Below are positions 47,836-57,732 of a stretch of DNA of 64,000 nt, in pieces (the stretch's first letter is position 1; the number at the start of each line of letters is the position of its first letter). A program made the position numbers and the translations under genes. The notes beneath the pieces were generated by a model. It was not told the origin of the DNA. It saw nothing but the letters and a program-made list of their open reading frames with translations, and searched no databases. Location: the NCBI GenBank assembly GCA_963743275.1, contig CAVUPB010000008.1, positions 682,001-746,000 on the forward strand, written 5' to 3'. This DNA comes from JALYLC01 sp963743275. Its GTDB lineage: Bacteria > Actinomycetota > Thermoleophilia > Gaiellales > JALYLC01.

Positions 47836-49460
47836 TGGCGATCTCGGCGGAGCGCAACATCAAGGCCCAGCGCGGCGGCGAGCTGCGCTGCAAGGGCTGG
47901 CGGCAGGAGGCGATCCTGCGCATGCTCGAGAACAACCTCGAGAACGCCGAGCGGCCCGAGGAGCTGATCGTGTACGCCGGCTCGGCCAAGGCCGCACGCG
48001 ACTGGGAGAGCTTCGACCGCATCGTCGAGGCGCTCAAGACGATGGACGAGGAGCAGACGCTCGTCGTGCAGTCGGGCAAGCCGATCGGGCTCTTCACGAC
48101 GCACCGCCTCTCGCCGATCGCCGTGATCGCCAACGGCAACGTCGTCGGCCGCTGGGGCAGCATGGCCGGCTGGCAGGACCTGATCGACGCCGGCCTGTCG
48201 GTGTTCGCCGGCATGACCGCGGGCGCCTGGCAGTACATCGGCTCGCAGGGCATCCTGCAGGGCACCTACGAGACGTTCATGGCCGCGGGGCGCAAGCACT
48301 TCGGCGGCACCCTTGCAGGCCGCCTGATCCTGACCGCCGGCCTCGGCGGCATGGGTGGCGCGCAGCCGCTGGCGGGCGTCCTCGCGGGCGCCGCGACGCT
48401 CGTCGTCGAGGTCGACCCCGAGCGCGTCGACCGCCGGCTGCGGGAGGGCTACCTGCAGCACCGCAGCGACGACCTCGAGGACGCGCTGGCGCGCGTCCTC
48501 GGCGCGAAGCAGCGCGGCGAGGCGATCTCCGTCGGCCTCGTCGCGAACATCGCGGACGTGATGGACGCCCTGCTCGAGCGCGGCATCACGCCCGACATCG
48601 TCACCGACCAGACGACGACCGATCCCATCCGCGGCTACATCCCGCGCGGCATGACGGCGCCCGAGGCCGACGAGCTGCGCGGCCGCGACCGCGACGAGCT
48701 GATCCGCCGCGCCGACGCCACGCTCATCGACCACATCCGCGCGATGCTCGAGTTCCAGCGCCGCGGCGCCGAGGTGTTCGAGTACGGCAACGGCCTGCGC
48801 TCCCGCGCCCAGATGCTCGGCGTCGCGGACGCCTTCGACATGGGTGTATTCACCGAGCGCTACATCCGGCCGCTCTTCTGCGAGGGCGTCGGCCCGTTCC
48901 GCTGGCTCGCGATCTCCGGCAACCCGGACGACATCTACGCCGTCGACGACATCATCCTCGAGCACTTCGCGGGCGAGCCGATCACGCACTGGATCGCCGC
49001 CGCGCGCGAGGCGGTGCAGTTCACGGGGCTGCCGGCCCGCATCGGCTGGCTCGGCTACGGCGATCGCCGCAAGCTCGGCCTGCTCGTCAACGACGCGGTC
49101 GCGAGCGGCCGCATCACCGGCCCGATCGCGTTCACGCGCGACCACCTCGACTCGGGCTCGGTGGCGGCGCCCACGCGCGAGACCGAGCGCATGCGCGACG
49201 GCTCCGACGGCGTCGCCGACTGGCCGATCCTGAACGCGCTGCTCAACACCGCGTCGCACGCCGATCTCGTGGCCGTGCACGGCTTCGGCGGTCAGGCGCA
49301 GTCGGCCGGCGCGACGACCGTGGCCGACGGAACGGCACAAGCTGCCGAGCGCCTCGGCGCCGTCCTGAACAATGATCCTGGAATCGGTGTCCTGCGCCAT
49401 GCGGACGCCGGCTACGAAACCGCAATCGCAACGGCCGCCAGGGCCGGGTTGGGACTCTGA
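47835..49460 (+). CDS. hutU: Urocanate hydratase (urocanase) family protein
   Basis: 541-aa urocanase, close to the family length of about 555. NAD site: LTAGLGGMGGAQPLAGVLAG; active site: YIRPLFCEGVGPFRWLAISG followed by PDDIYAVDD, containing the conserved Cys; GNGLRSRAQMLGV also fits. GTG overlaps the hydantoinase stop. Classical hut partners (hutI, hutG, canonical hutH) are not adjacent; instead there is a hydantoinase and a Rieske oxygenase. Homologues that hydrate thiourocanate, S-methyl-thiourocanate or N-methylurocanate exist, so the substrate may be a modified urocanate. Confidence 0.88.
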   Translation: MAISAERNIKAQRGGELRCKGWRQEAILRMLENNLENAERPEELIVYAGSAKAARDWESFDRIVEALKTMDEEQTLVVQSGKPIGLFTTHRLSPIAVIANGNVVGRWGSMAGWQDLIDAGLSVFAGMTAGAWQYIGSQGILQGTYETFMAAGRKHFGGTLAGRLILTAGLGGMGGAQPLAGVLAGAATLVVEVDPERVDRRLREGYLQHRSDDLEDALARVLGAKQRGEAISVGLVANIADVMDALLERGITPDIVTDQTTTDPIRGYIPRGMTAPEADELRGRDRDELIRRADATLIDHIRAMLEFQRRGAEVFEYGNGLRSRAQMLGVADAFDMGVFTERYIRPLFCEGVGPFRWLAISGNPDDIYAVDDIILEHFAGEPITHWIAAAREAVQFTGLPARIGWLGYGDRRKLGLLVNDAVASGRITGPIAFTRDHLDSGSVAAPTRETERMRDGSDGVADWPILNALLNTASHADLVAVHGFGGQAQSAGATTVADGTAQAAERLGAVLNNDPGIGVLRHADAGYETAIATAARAGLGL

Positions 49461-49462
49461 AG

Positions 49463-50569
49463 ATGGCCATCGCCCCAGATGACGCCCTCCGCCTCGACGA
49501 GGTCGCGGAGGCAATGGAGAAGGGCTGGACGCTGCCGGCCCGCTGGTACTCCGACCCCGACGTCTACCGGCTCGAGTGCGAGCGCATCTTCTCGCGCAAC
49601 TGGACGCTGCTGTGCCCGGAGAGCAAGCTCGCCGCGGCCGGCGATCATGTGGTGGGCCACGCGGGCCAGGTGCCCGTGGTCGTGACGCGCGACGCCGACG
49701 GGGCCCTGCACGGCTTCGTCAACGTCTGCCGGCACCGCGCGCATCCGGTGGCGCTCAAGGACGGCTGCAAGAAGCTCCTGCAGTGCCGCTACCACGGCTG
49801 GACCTACACGCTCGACGGCCGGCTGCAGAATGCGCCGCGCGCGTCGCGCGAGATGGAGTTCGACCGCGACGAGCTCTCGCTCGTCCCGGTCGCCGTCGAC
49901 AGCTGGCGCGGCTTCGTGTTCGTCAACCCCGACGCGTCCGCGCCGCCCCTGCTCGAGGTGCACCCTGCGCTCGAGCCGCTCGCCGTCGAGCACGACCTCG
50001 GCTTCGCCGATTGGAACTTCCGCGGCCACTGGGTCTACGACATCCCGGCGAACTGGAAGGTCTGGGTCGAGAACGCGACCGAGTGCTACCACTGCCCGAC
50101 GGTGCACACCAAGAGCTTCAGCGACGCCTTCGTGACCGACGCGAACGTCTACGAGCTGATCGAGCTGGACGGGCTTTTGTGCCAGTTCACGCCCTACAAC
50201 GACCGCCGCTCGAAGACGCGCTACGGCGGCCAGAAGGGCGAGGGGTTCCGCTTCATCTACCTGTGGCCGACGTCGTTCTGGGCGCAGGACGATCAGGTGG
50301 CGTTCACGGGCATGATCGTTCCCACCGGGGTCGAGACGTGCGCGTTCCACGCCGACGTCTACGCCCACCCGGACGCCGACGAGGCGTTCGTCGTCGACTG
50401 GCTGGAGATGTACAACCAGACCCTGCTCGAGGACGCCGACGTCGTGCTCGTCCAGCAGCCCGGTCTGCGCTCCAACATGGTGCCCTACGGCCGCCTGCTG
50501 CCCAAGAGCGAGAGCCCGATCCGGCATTTCCACCGGCTCGTGTACGACGCGCTCGCCGCGGGCGCCTGA
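49463..50569 (+). CDS. Rieske-type aromatic-ring/N-methyl oxygenase, alpha subunit
   Basis: 368-aa oxygenase. The Rieske cluster motif is CRHRAHPVALKDGCKKLLQCRYHGW (Cys-x-His and Cys-x2-His, residues about 85-110) and the mononuclear iron site is ENATECYHCPTVH. The compact size and ECYHCP motif are seen in the RO group that N-demethylates betaines (glycine betaine, stachydrine, carnitine). ATG two bases after the urocanase stop. It would need a reductase encoded elsewhere. N-demethylation releases formaldehyde, consistent with the Fae homologue 4 kb away. Confidence 0.9.
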   Translation: MAIAPDDALRLDEVAEAMEKGWTLPARWYSDPDVYRLECERIFSRNWTLLCPESKLAAAGDHVVGHAGQVPVVVTRDADGALHGFVNVCRHRAHPVALKDGCKKLLQCRYHGWTYTLDGRLQNAPRASREMEFDRDELSLVPVAVDSWRGFVFVNPDASAPPLLEVHPALEPLAVEHDLGFADWNFRGHWVYDIPANWKVWVENATECYHCPTVHTKSFSDAFVTDANVYELIELDGLLCQFTPYNDRRSKTRYGGQKGEGFRFIYLWPTSFWAQDDQVAFTGMIVPTGVETCAFHADVYAHPDADEAFVVDWLEMYNQTLLEDADVVLVQQPGLRSNMVPYGRLLPKSESPIRHFHRLVYDALAAGA

Positions 50570-50634
50570 GACGCGCTCCGGCGCTAACCGCACCGCCCGT
50601 TCGTTCGTCCATAGCCAGCAACCGGGGTTCCTGG

Positions 50635-50640
50635 TAGCGT
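50635..50640 (+). promoter_or_regulatory. -10 box of the pot-like importer operon
   Basis: TAGCGT lies 31 nt before the ATG at 50672; TGAGGAG precedes the start, so this is a leadered message. The same hexamer serves as the leaderless -10 elsewhere. Confidence 0.45.
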
Positions 50641-50671
50641 CCCCCGATCCGCCCGCCCTGAGGAGCCCGCC

Positions 50672-51799
50672 ATGAGCACTCCGTCCGACCCCTCGAAGCA
50701 GCCTGCGCGCGTTGACCGCGGCACGCTGCTCAAGCGCACCGCCGGCATCGCGCTCGGAACGAGCCTGTACTCGATGGGCGACCCCCTGACGGTGCTCGGC
50801 GCGCAGCTGACGCCCAAGGCGCTCAAGCCCGACGGCGACCTCGCCTACTTCAACTGGGCCCAGTACATCGATCCGAAGCTGCTCCGGGGCTTCGAGAAGG
50901 AGTACAAGGTCAAGGTCAACGAGTCGAACTTCACGAACATGGAGACCATGCTCGCGAAGCTCCGCTCGGGCGTGAAGTACGACGTCGCGTTCCCCGAGGC
51001 GCAGACCGCGGCGCAGCTCGTCAAGGCGAACTTCCTCGCCCCGCTCGACCACTCGAAGATCACGAACTGGTCGCAGGTCAACAGCGCGTTCCACAACCCG
51101 TGGTACGACGCGGGCGCCAAGTACACGGTGCCGTACGCGATCTGGACGACGGGCATCGCCTGGCGCACCGACAAGGTCAAGGGCATGACCGGCTCGTGGA
51201 ACGACCTCTTCAACCACCCCGAGGCGTCCAAGCACACGTACCTGCTCGACGACTTCCGCGAGGTCATCGGCATGGGGCTGCTGGAGACGGGCACGAAGGA
51301 CGTCAACTCGACCAGCGCGGCGGCCGTCGGCAAGGCGCAGAAGAAGATCCTCAGCCTCAAGCCGCGCCTGCGCGGATTCACGAGCGTCAACACCGAGATG
51401 GCCAACGGGACGAGCTGGCTGACGCACATGTGGTCGGGCACCGTCTACCAGGCGCTGCTCGTCATGAAGCATCCGGAGACGCTGCACTACCAGACGAACA
51501 AGGAAGGCATCCCGGTCGGCAGCGACACGATCGTGCAGCTCAAGAACGCGCCGCACCCGAACACCGCGACGCTCTTCATCAACTACATGCTGCGTCCCGA
51601 GAACTCGTCGCAGAACGTCAAGACCATCGGCTACCCGATGATGACGGCGGCGGGCCTCAAGACCTACGACGGGCTCACCAAGAAGTACCCGTGGCTCAAG
51701 GTCACGACCGGCGAGGTCGAGCACGGCCAGCGCTTCAAGCCGCAGGATCCGAAGACCCTGCAGCTCTGGAACACCGCCTGGTCGAAGATCAAGGCCTAG
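50672..51799 (+). CDS. potD: Spermidine/putrescine-type ABC importer substrate-binding protein
   Basis: 375-aa PotD-like type II binding protein. The N-terminus (RVDRGTLLKRTAGIALGTSLYSM) resembles an export signal but lacks a twin-Arg or lipobox. DLAYFNWAQYIDPKLLRGFEKEYKVKV is the PotD/PotF entry, and SGVKYDVAFPEAQTAAQLV the ligand-binding strand. VPYAIWTTGIAWRTDKV is conserved in the family. Ligands of this family include polyamines and betaines. It heads a four-gene importer downstream of the urocanase/Rieske operon. Confidence 0.9.
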   Translation: MSTPSDPSKQPARVDRGTLLKRTAGIALGTSLYSMGDPLTVLGAQLTPKALKPDGDLAYFNWAQYIDPKLLRGFEKEYKVKVNESNFTNMETMLAKLRSGVKYDVAFPEAQTAAQLVKANFLAPLDHSKITNWSQVNSAFHNPWYDAGAKYTVPYAIWTTGIAWRTDKVKGMTGSWNDLFNHPEASKHTYLLDDFREVIGMGLLETGTKDVNSTSAAAVGKAQKKILSLKPRLRGFTSVNTEMANGTSWLTHMWSGTVYQALLVMKHPETLHYQTNKEGIPVGSDTIVQLKNAPHPNTATLFINYMLRPENSSQNVKTIGYPMMTAAGLKTYDGLTKKYPWLKVTTGEVEHGQRFKPQDPKTLQLWNTAWSKIKA

Positions 51800-51813
51800 G
51801 GCGGCATCACCCG

Positions 51814-52680
51814 GTGCGACGCGGTCTCTGGACGAGCTTCCTCGTTCCGCCGGGTCTCTGGCTCGTTGCCCTCTACCTGGTCCCGCTGGGGCTGATCATC
51901 GCGTCGTCGTTCGGCACGGTCGACTTTCTCGGCCGGGTCATCTACGCGTGGCCGTTCGCCGGCTGGGATCTCAGCAACTACCACACGGTGCTCACGTCGG
52001 CGTATCTGCCGGCGTTCTTCCGCTCGCTCGGGTTCGCCGCCCTGACGACGGTGCTCTGCCTCGCGATCGGGTATCCGGTGGCGTACGTGATCGCCCGCTA
52101 CGGCGGTCGCGTACGCCACCTGCTCGTCGTGCTGCTCGTGCTGCCGTGGTTCGTCGACTACCTGATCCGCGTGTACGCGTGGATCGTGCTGCTCGGCGAC
52201 AACGGCGTCGTCAACGGCTGGCTCGGCGACCTCGGCATGGGCGGCGATCCGCCGGTGCAGTTCCTGGGCACGTGGTGGGCGGTCGTCGGCGGGCTCTTCT
52301 ACAGCTACTTCCCGTTCATGGTGCTGCCGGTCTACGCGGCGGTCGAGCGCATGGACTCCTCGCTCGTCGAGGCCGGCAAGGATCTCTACGGCACGCCCTG
52401 GCAGACGTTCCGCCACGTCACGTTCCCGGCCACGTTCCAGGGCGTCGTGGCGGGTGCGGTGCTCGTCTTCCTGCCGGCGGCCGGCGACTTCGCGAACTCC
52501 GAGTTCCTCGGCGCTCCGAGCACCTCGATGATCGGCAACGTCATCAACGACACCTTCAACCAGGGCGGCTACGTGCCGCTCGGCGGCACGCTCACCGTCT
52601 GCTTCATGGTCGGCATCGCCGCGTTCATGGTCTTCTACCTGCGCTCGGCCGCGCGCGCCTCGCGCGAGGGGGCGATGTGA
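51814..52680 (+). CDS. potB: Spermidine/putrescine-type ABC importer permease (PotB-like)
   Basis: 288-aa permease with six helices. The coupling EAA motif is EAGKDLYGTPWQTFRHVTFP, and PWFVDYLIRVYAWIVLLGDNGVVN is characteristic of PotB. GTG start 14 nt after the binding-protein stop. It is coupled to PotC by GTGA. Confidence 0.92.
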   Translation: MRRGLWTSFLVPPGLWLVALYLVPLGLIIASSFGTVDFLGRVIYAWPFAGWDLSNYHTVLTSAYLPAFFRSLGFAALTTVLCLAIGYPVAYVIARYGGRVRHLLVVLLVLPWFVDYLIRVYAWIVLLGDNGVVNGWLGDLGMGGDPPVQFLGTWWAVVGGLFYSYFPFMVLPVYAAVERMDSSLVEAGKDLYGTPWQTFRHVTFPATFQGVVAGAVLVFLPAAGDFANSEFLGAPSTSMIGNVINDTFNQGGYVPLGGTLTVCFMVGIAAFMVFYLRSAARASREGAM

Positions 52681-53527
52681 GCGCCGTCGCCGAGGGACGG
52701 ACGCGCAAGCGGCGTACGGGCTTCGATCGCCCGCGCTTCCTGTGGGTGCTGTACGCGGCCATTTGCCTGTACCTGTTCGTCCCGATCCTCGTCGTCGTCA
52801 TCTACTCGTTCAACTCGGCGCGCTCGCTGCAGGTCTTCGGCGGGCTCAGCTTCCGCTGGTACCGGGCGTTCTGGAACGACCCGCAGATCAAGGACTCGCT
52901 CGTCGCGAGCTTCGAGGTCGCGGCCGTGACGATGGTGGTCGCGACGATCCTCGGCACGCTGCTCGCGTTCGGGCTGGTGCGCGCACGGGGACGGATCGGC
53001 GGCTCCGCCAACATCCTCATGCTGCTGCCGCTGATCACGCCCGAGATCGTCACGGCCGTCGGCCTGCTGCTGCTGTTCGGCCGCGTCGGCACGCCGCTCT
53101 CGCTCAAGACGATCATCCTCGGCCACATCACGTTCTCCATCTCGTACGTGACGGTGATCGTGCGCGCGCGGCTTTCGCTGCTCAACCGCGAGGTCGAGGA
53201 GGCCGCCATGGACCTCGGCGCGACCGAGCTCGGCGCGCTGCGGCTCGTCACGTTGCCCGCGCTCTACCCGGCCATCGCCGCCTCGGCACTGCTCGTCTTC
53301 GTGCTCTCCTTCGACGACTTCGTGACGTCGGTGTTCACCTCGGGCGCCGGCACCTCGCCGCTGCCCGTGCGCATCTACTCCCTGTTGCGCGTGGGCGTCT
53401 CGCCCGAGATCAATGCGGTCGGCACGACGATGATCGGCATCACGCTCCTGCTCGCGCTCGCCCTGCTGCCGCTGACGCTCTGGCGCCGGCGCACCGAGCC
53501 TCCCGTCGTGACCCTGGCGGCCGAGGA

Positions 53528-53531
<4 letters not shown>
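52677..53531 (+). CDS. potC: Spermidine/putrescine-type ABC importer permease (PotC-like)
   Basis: 284-aa permease. VPILVVVIYSFNSARSLQVFGGLSFRWY is the PotC start, and EVEEAAMDLGATELGALRLVTLPAL the EAA coupling loop. Helix 6 contains VLSFDDFVTSVFTSG, also typical. GTG overlaps potB; its stop overlaps the potA ATG. Confidence 0.92.
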
Positions 53532-54600
<1,069 letters not shown>

Positions 54601-54604
<4 letters not shown>

Positions 54605-55197
54605 CCCTTGAGGTAGCGCGCGTCCCAGCCGTACGTCAGGCTCCGGATGCCAGACGCCAGCGGGCGCATGGTCGCCCCCGCCCGATAGAGCGGATGACAG
54701 CTGACGATCCGGCCGGTGCGCGGATCGATCGCGACGCGGCTCGTGACGATCACAAGCGCCTGGCGAGCGCCACTCGCCGTCGGGATCGCAACGAGACATC
54801 CCGCCTCATCGGTGATCGTCGTGCCTATCGGGGCGGGCACCTGCGCGATCGCAACTCCGCCCCGCGTGTGCTCGGCGTGCGGCCCGCCGGGCGAGTGGAG
54901 CACGCCGTACGCGAGCCCGGCTCCGGCCCCGGCGAGCATCAGCGAGAGCGCGACTCCCAGCCCGCGCGAGCGCCGCCGGCCCGGCCGCAGGCCCCGCGCG
55001 AGCGCGCGCGGCGAGCCGAAGCGCTCGACCGCGTCCAGTTCGGCGTCGAGATCGCCGAGCCCGCGCGCGCGGGCCTCGGTGGCGAGGTCGCGGAGGTGAT
55101 CGCCCACCTCGCAGACGATGCGCGTGCGCGCGTCGTCGTCGCGCCGCAGGAGGCGGCCGAGCTCGGCGAGGAAAGCGTCGATCGGACCCGCGGTCAC
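54601..55197 (-). CDS. HAAS/DUF1700-like membrane protein paired with PadR
   Basis: 198-aa protein. The N-terminal 60 residues (FLAELGRLLRRDDDARTRIVCEVGDHLRDLATEAR then DAELDAVERFGSP) form the HAAS-type helical domain that accompanies PadR regulators. One membrane helix follows (GLGVALSLMLAGAGAGLAYGVL), then an extracytoplasmic domain with two Cys (GCLVAIP, IVSCHPL) and a possible heavy-metal or sensing role. GTG overlaps the PadR stop. It converges with potA. Confidence 0.78.
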
Positions 55198-55520
55198 GTC
55201 GCCGTCCCGAGCACGCCGCTCATCCCGCGCGCGAACGCAAGCCACGCCTCGCGCTCGCTCGAGAGCGCCGTCTCGCCCACGGGCGTGAGCGAGTAGACGC
55301 GCCGCCGCCGGCCGGTCTCCTCCGACCATCCGCTCGCGAGCTTGCCGTCACGCTCGAGGCGGTGCAGCGCCGGGTAGACGGTGCCCTCCTTGAGGTCGAA
55401 CGCGCCGTCGCTCAGCTCGCGCAGACGGACGATCAGCCCGTAGCCATGCGTGGGCCCGTCGCGCAGGGCGCCGAGGATCATCGCCTCGACGTGCCCGCGA
55501 ATCGGATCGCCGCCCAACAT
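55194..55520 (-). CDS. PadR-family transcriptional regulator
   Basis: 108-aa PadR-N domain protein: GHVEAMILGALRDGPTHGYGLIVRLRE, then LKEGTVYPALHRLERDGKLASGW (recognition helix and wing) and GRRRRVYSLTPVGETAL. TAGAGT eight bases before the ATG suggests a leaderless start and possible autoregulation. It is coupled to the membrane partner gene, a common actinobacterial pair. Confidence 0.9.
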   Translation of the reverse strand: MLGGDPIRGHVEAMILGALRDGPTHGYGLIVRLRELSDGAFDLKEGTVYPALHRLERDGKLASGWSEETGRRRRVYSLTPVGETALSSEREAWLAFARGMSGVLGTAT

Positions 55521-55595
55521 ACTCAGACACTCTAGGCATAGACGGCTTGGGTGTCAACGGCCGCGGGGTCTCACGGGTGCGGCGGGCGGGGTCGC

Positions 55596-55628
55596 GCCAA
55601 GTGGCACACGCCGCGAGTGCCACTTGGC
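55596..55628. repeat. Palindrome of the CCAAGTGGCAC family (copy 2)
   Basis: 12-bp perfect arms, GCCAAGTGGCAC and its complement, around a 9-bp loop ACGCCGCGA, in the space between PadR and a secreted-protein gene. Compare the copy at 45129. Confidence 0.88.
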
Positions 55629-56192
55629 TCACGCAGCCCTCACCGGCCGGCGCGCTTGAACCGCAGGAGCCGCAGCGCGCGGTCCGCGCGGCGCGCCGAG
55701 CCCCGGGTCGATCGCGCCGGCGAACTGCACGCGCGCGTCGAACGCGTTGCCGCGCGCGACGAACAGCTTCCGGGCCAGGCGGTGGCCGTCGGGCATGCCT
55801 TCGAATGTGCGCAGGACCGGCATCCGCCCAAGCGTCAGCGGCAAGCGGACGCTCTTCGCGAATGCGGAGCCGTCGACGTTCTGCACGTCCCCGTAGCCGA
55901 GCACGACGATGAGCACGTCGCGGCGCGCCATGTGCCGCGCCGACAGCTCGGCGCTGTCGTCGTCGCCGCGCGCGAACGGGAACGTGGCGAGCGCCAGGGA
56001 CGCGAGGCCGCCCCGGCAGCGGCCGATGCGTGCGTGCCAGCCGGCGGGAACCGCCACCGAGACCGTGCCGCACCCCGGCGCGGCCGGCCGCGCCTGCGCG
56101 GTCGTGCCGCCGGCGCACGGCAAGCCGCAGGCGGTGGCGAGCAGGATCGTTCGAACGCTCCAGGATACGACGGGCACGCGAGTCCTACGCAC
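55629..56192 (-). CDS. Hypothetical secreted protein
   Basis: 187-aa protein, not recognised. It has an N-terminal hydrophobic stretch (SVRTILLATACGLPCAGG) like a signal peptide with possible lipid Cys, a mature start CGTVSVAVPAGWHARIGRCRGG, and a repeated theme PAGWHARI seen in small extracellular actinobacterial proteins. The C-terminus is Arg/Ala/Pro-rich and ends in the palindrome margin. The GTG start at 56192 is tentative; a GTG five codons later is possible. It is downstream of the HAL-fold gene. Confidence 0.6.
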   Translation of the reverse strand: MRRTRVPVVSWSVRTILLATACGLPCAGGTTAQARPAAPGCGTVSVAVPAGWHARIGRCRGGLASLALATFPFARGDDDSAELSARHMARRDVLIVVLGYGDVQNVDGSAFAKSVRLPLTLGRMPVLRTFEGMPDGHRLARKLFVARGNAFDARVQFAGAIDPGLGAPRGPRAAAPAVQARRPVRAA

Positions 56193-56238
56193 GCGGCCCG
56201 GCGCAGGGTCCCCCGGTCGAACTGTGGCAACCGCGGCG

Positions 56239-57732
56239 TCAGCGCAGCGCGGCGCGCGTCGCCTCGACCGCCGCCGCCGGCGAGGCGCCGGCGGGCTCGG
56301 CGGCCCAGGCGGCCGTGACCGCGTCGTAGGCCGCCTGCGTCCCGCGGCCGAGCCGCGGCACGCCCTGGATCTCCATGAGGTCGATCGCCATCTGGACCTC
56401 GCAGGTCAGGATCGTGTCGAGCAGGTGCATCGCGCGCCGTGTCGTGAAGACCACGCTCGGCGCGAGCGTGCCGTGATCCTCGACGTCGAGGTCGAGCGGC
56501 GGCAGGTGGATCGAGAGCGGGGCCGCGAGGTGCTTGAGCTCGGCCAGCAGCGCGGCGGCCGCGTACTGCACGAGGGCGCGGCGCGGGCGCTGCTCGGCCA
56601 TCTCCTCGTCGTCGAGGCCGGCGAGCATCAGCTTGGGGTCGGCGAAGCGGATCGTCATGACCTTGTTCATGCGGCGCTCGGCGATCATCGCGACGTGCGC
56701 GGCGCCGATGCGCAGCGCGTCGAACGCGAGCGCCAGCTGCACCGGGTGGAAGTTGCCGTTCGAGAGCATCGTGCCGCGATCGATCAGCACCATCGGGTTG
56801 TCGCCGATCCCGTTCAGCTCGACCTCGACGGAATGCTCGGCGGCCGTCACCTGCTCGCGGAACGCGCCGTTGACCTGCGCCGCGACGCGGAACGAGAGCG
56901 GGTCCTGCACCGAGAGCACCGTCTCGGGGTCGTGCAGGTAGGAGCCCTCGAGCAGCGCGCGCACCTCGGCCGCGGCGGCGATCTGCCCGGGGATCGCCTT
57001 GGCGGCGGCGGCCGCCTCGTCCCACGGGCTCGGGTTGCCGCGCGTGGCCTCGAGCGAGAGCGCGCACGCGAGGTCGGCGAGCCGCGCGAGGCGCTGCGCC
57101 TCCTCGGCCACGAGCGCGCCGGCGCCGATCGCCATGCCGTTCGAGCTCACGAGCGCGAGCCCCTCCTTGGGCTGCGCGACGATCGGCTCGAGCCCGGCGT
57201 GCGCGAGCGCGACGCCGCCGGGCAGGAGCTCGCCGCCAAGCTCGGCCTCGCCGTGCCCGATCATGACGGTCGCGATCGCGGCCATGTGCATGAGGTCGCC
57301 CGCGCCCACCGAGCCGTCGCGCGGCACGACCGGATGCACGCCGGCGTTGAGCATCGCGACGAGCAGCCGCACGGATGCGAGCGTGAGGCCGGCGCCGCCG
57401 CGCGCCGCACCGCTGACGCGGGCCAGCATCGCGGCCCGCACGTCGTCGGCGTCGAGCGCCGGGCCGATGCCGCTCGCATGCGCGTCGATCATCTGGCGCT
57501 GGTAGCGCTGCAGCACGTCGAGCGGCACGCGGTGGTCGCGCATGTGGCCGAGACCGGTGTTGAGCCCGTAGATCAGGCGATCTCCGTTGACGGCCGCGTC
57601 GACGACGGCGCGACTCGCGAGGATCGTGGCCACGACCTCGGGCGCGAGCTCCACGCGCGCGCGGTCGCGCGCGACGCGCACGACGTCCGCCGCAGTGATC
57701 CCGCCGGCTCCGACGACCACGGCGTCGGTCAC
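56239..57732 (-). CDS. HAL/PAL-fold aromatic amino acid lyase without the MIO serine
   Basis: 497-aa member of the histidine/phenylalanine ammonia-lyase superfamily. Tyr55 (YGLNTGLGHMRD), KEGLALVSSNG, LSVQDPLSFRVAAQVNG and GDNPMVLIDRG to LSNGNFHP match the fold. The motif that forms the MIO cofactor, GSVGASGDL, reads GSVGAGDL at 140-147: the Ser of Ala-Ser-Gly is deleted. It therefore cannot form MIO and probably catalyses another elimination, for example of a better leaving group. GTG overlaps the DUF917 gene by 4 nt. Confidence 0.85.
   Translation of the reverse strand: MTDAVVVGAGGITAADVVRVARDRARVELAPEVVATILASRAVVDAAVNGDRLIYGLNTGLGHMRDHRVPLDVLQRYQRQMIDAHASGIGPALDADDVRAAMLARVSGAARGGAGLTLASVRLLVAMLNAGVHPVVPRDGSVGAGDLMHMAAIATVMIGHGEAELGGELLPGGVALAHAGLEPIVAQPKEGLALVSSNGMAIGAGALVAEEAQRLARLADLACALSLEATRGNPSPWDEAAAAAKAIPGQIAAAAEVRALLEGSYLHDPETVLSVQDPLSFRVAAQVNGAFREQVTAAEHSVEVELNGIGDNPMVLIDRGTMLSNGNFHPVQLALAFDALRIGAAHVAMIAERRMNKVMTIRFADPKLMLAGLDDEEMAEQRPRRALVQYAAAALLAELKHLAAPLSIHLPPLDLDVEDHGTLAPSVVFTTRRAMHLLDTILTCEVQMAIDLMEIQGVPRLGRGTQAAYDAVTAAWAAEPAGASPAAAVEATRAALR

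Noticed and set aside
47835..49460. Firm call as a classical histidine-utilisation urocanase
   Set aside because: Fold and active-site motifs fit, but the absence of adjacent hutI/hutG and the hydantoinase coupling leave substrate open, so only family membership is claimed.
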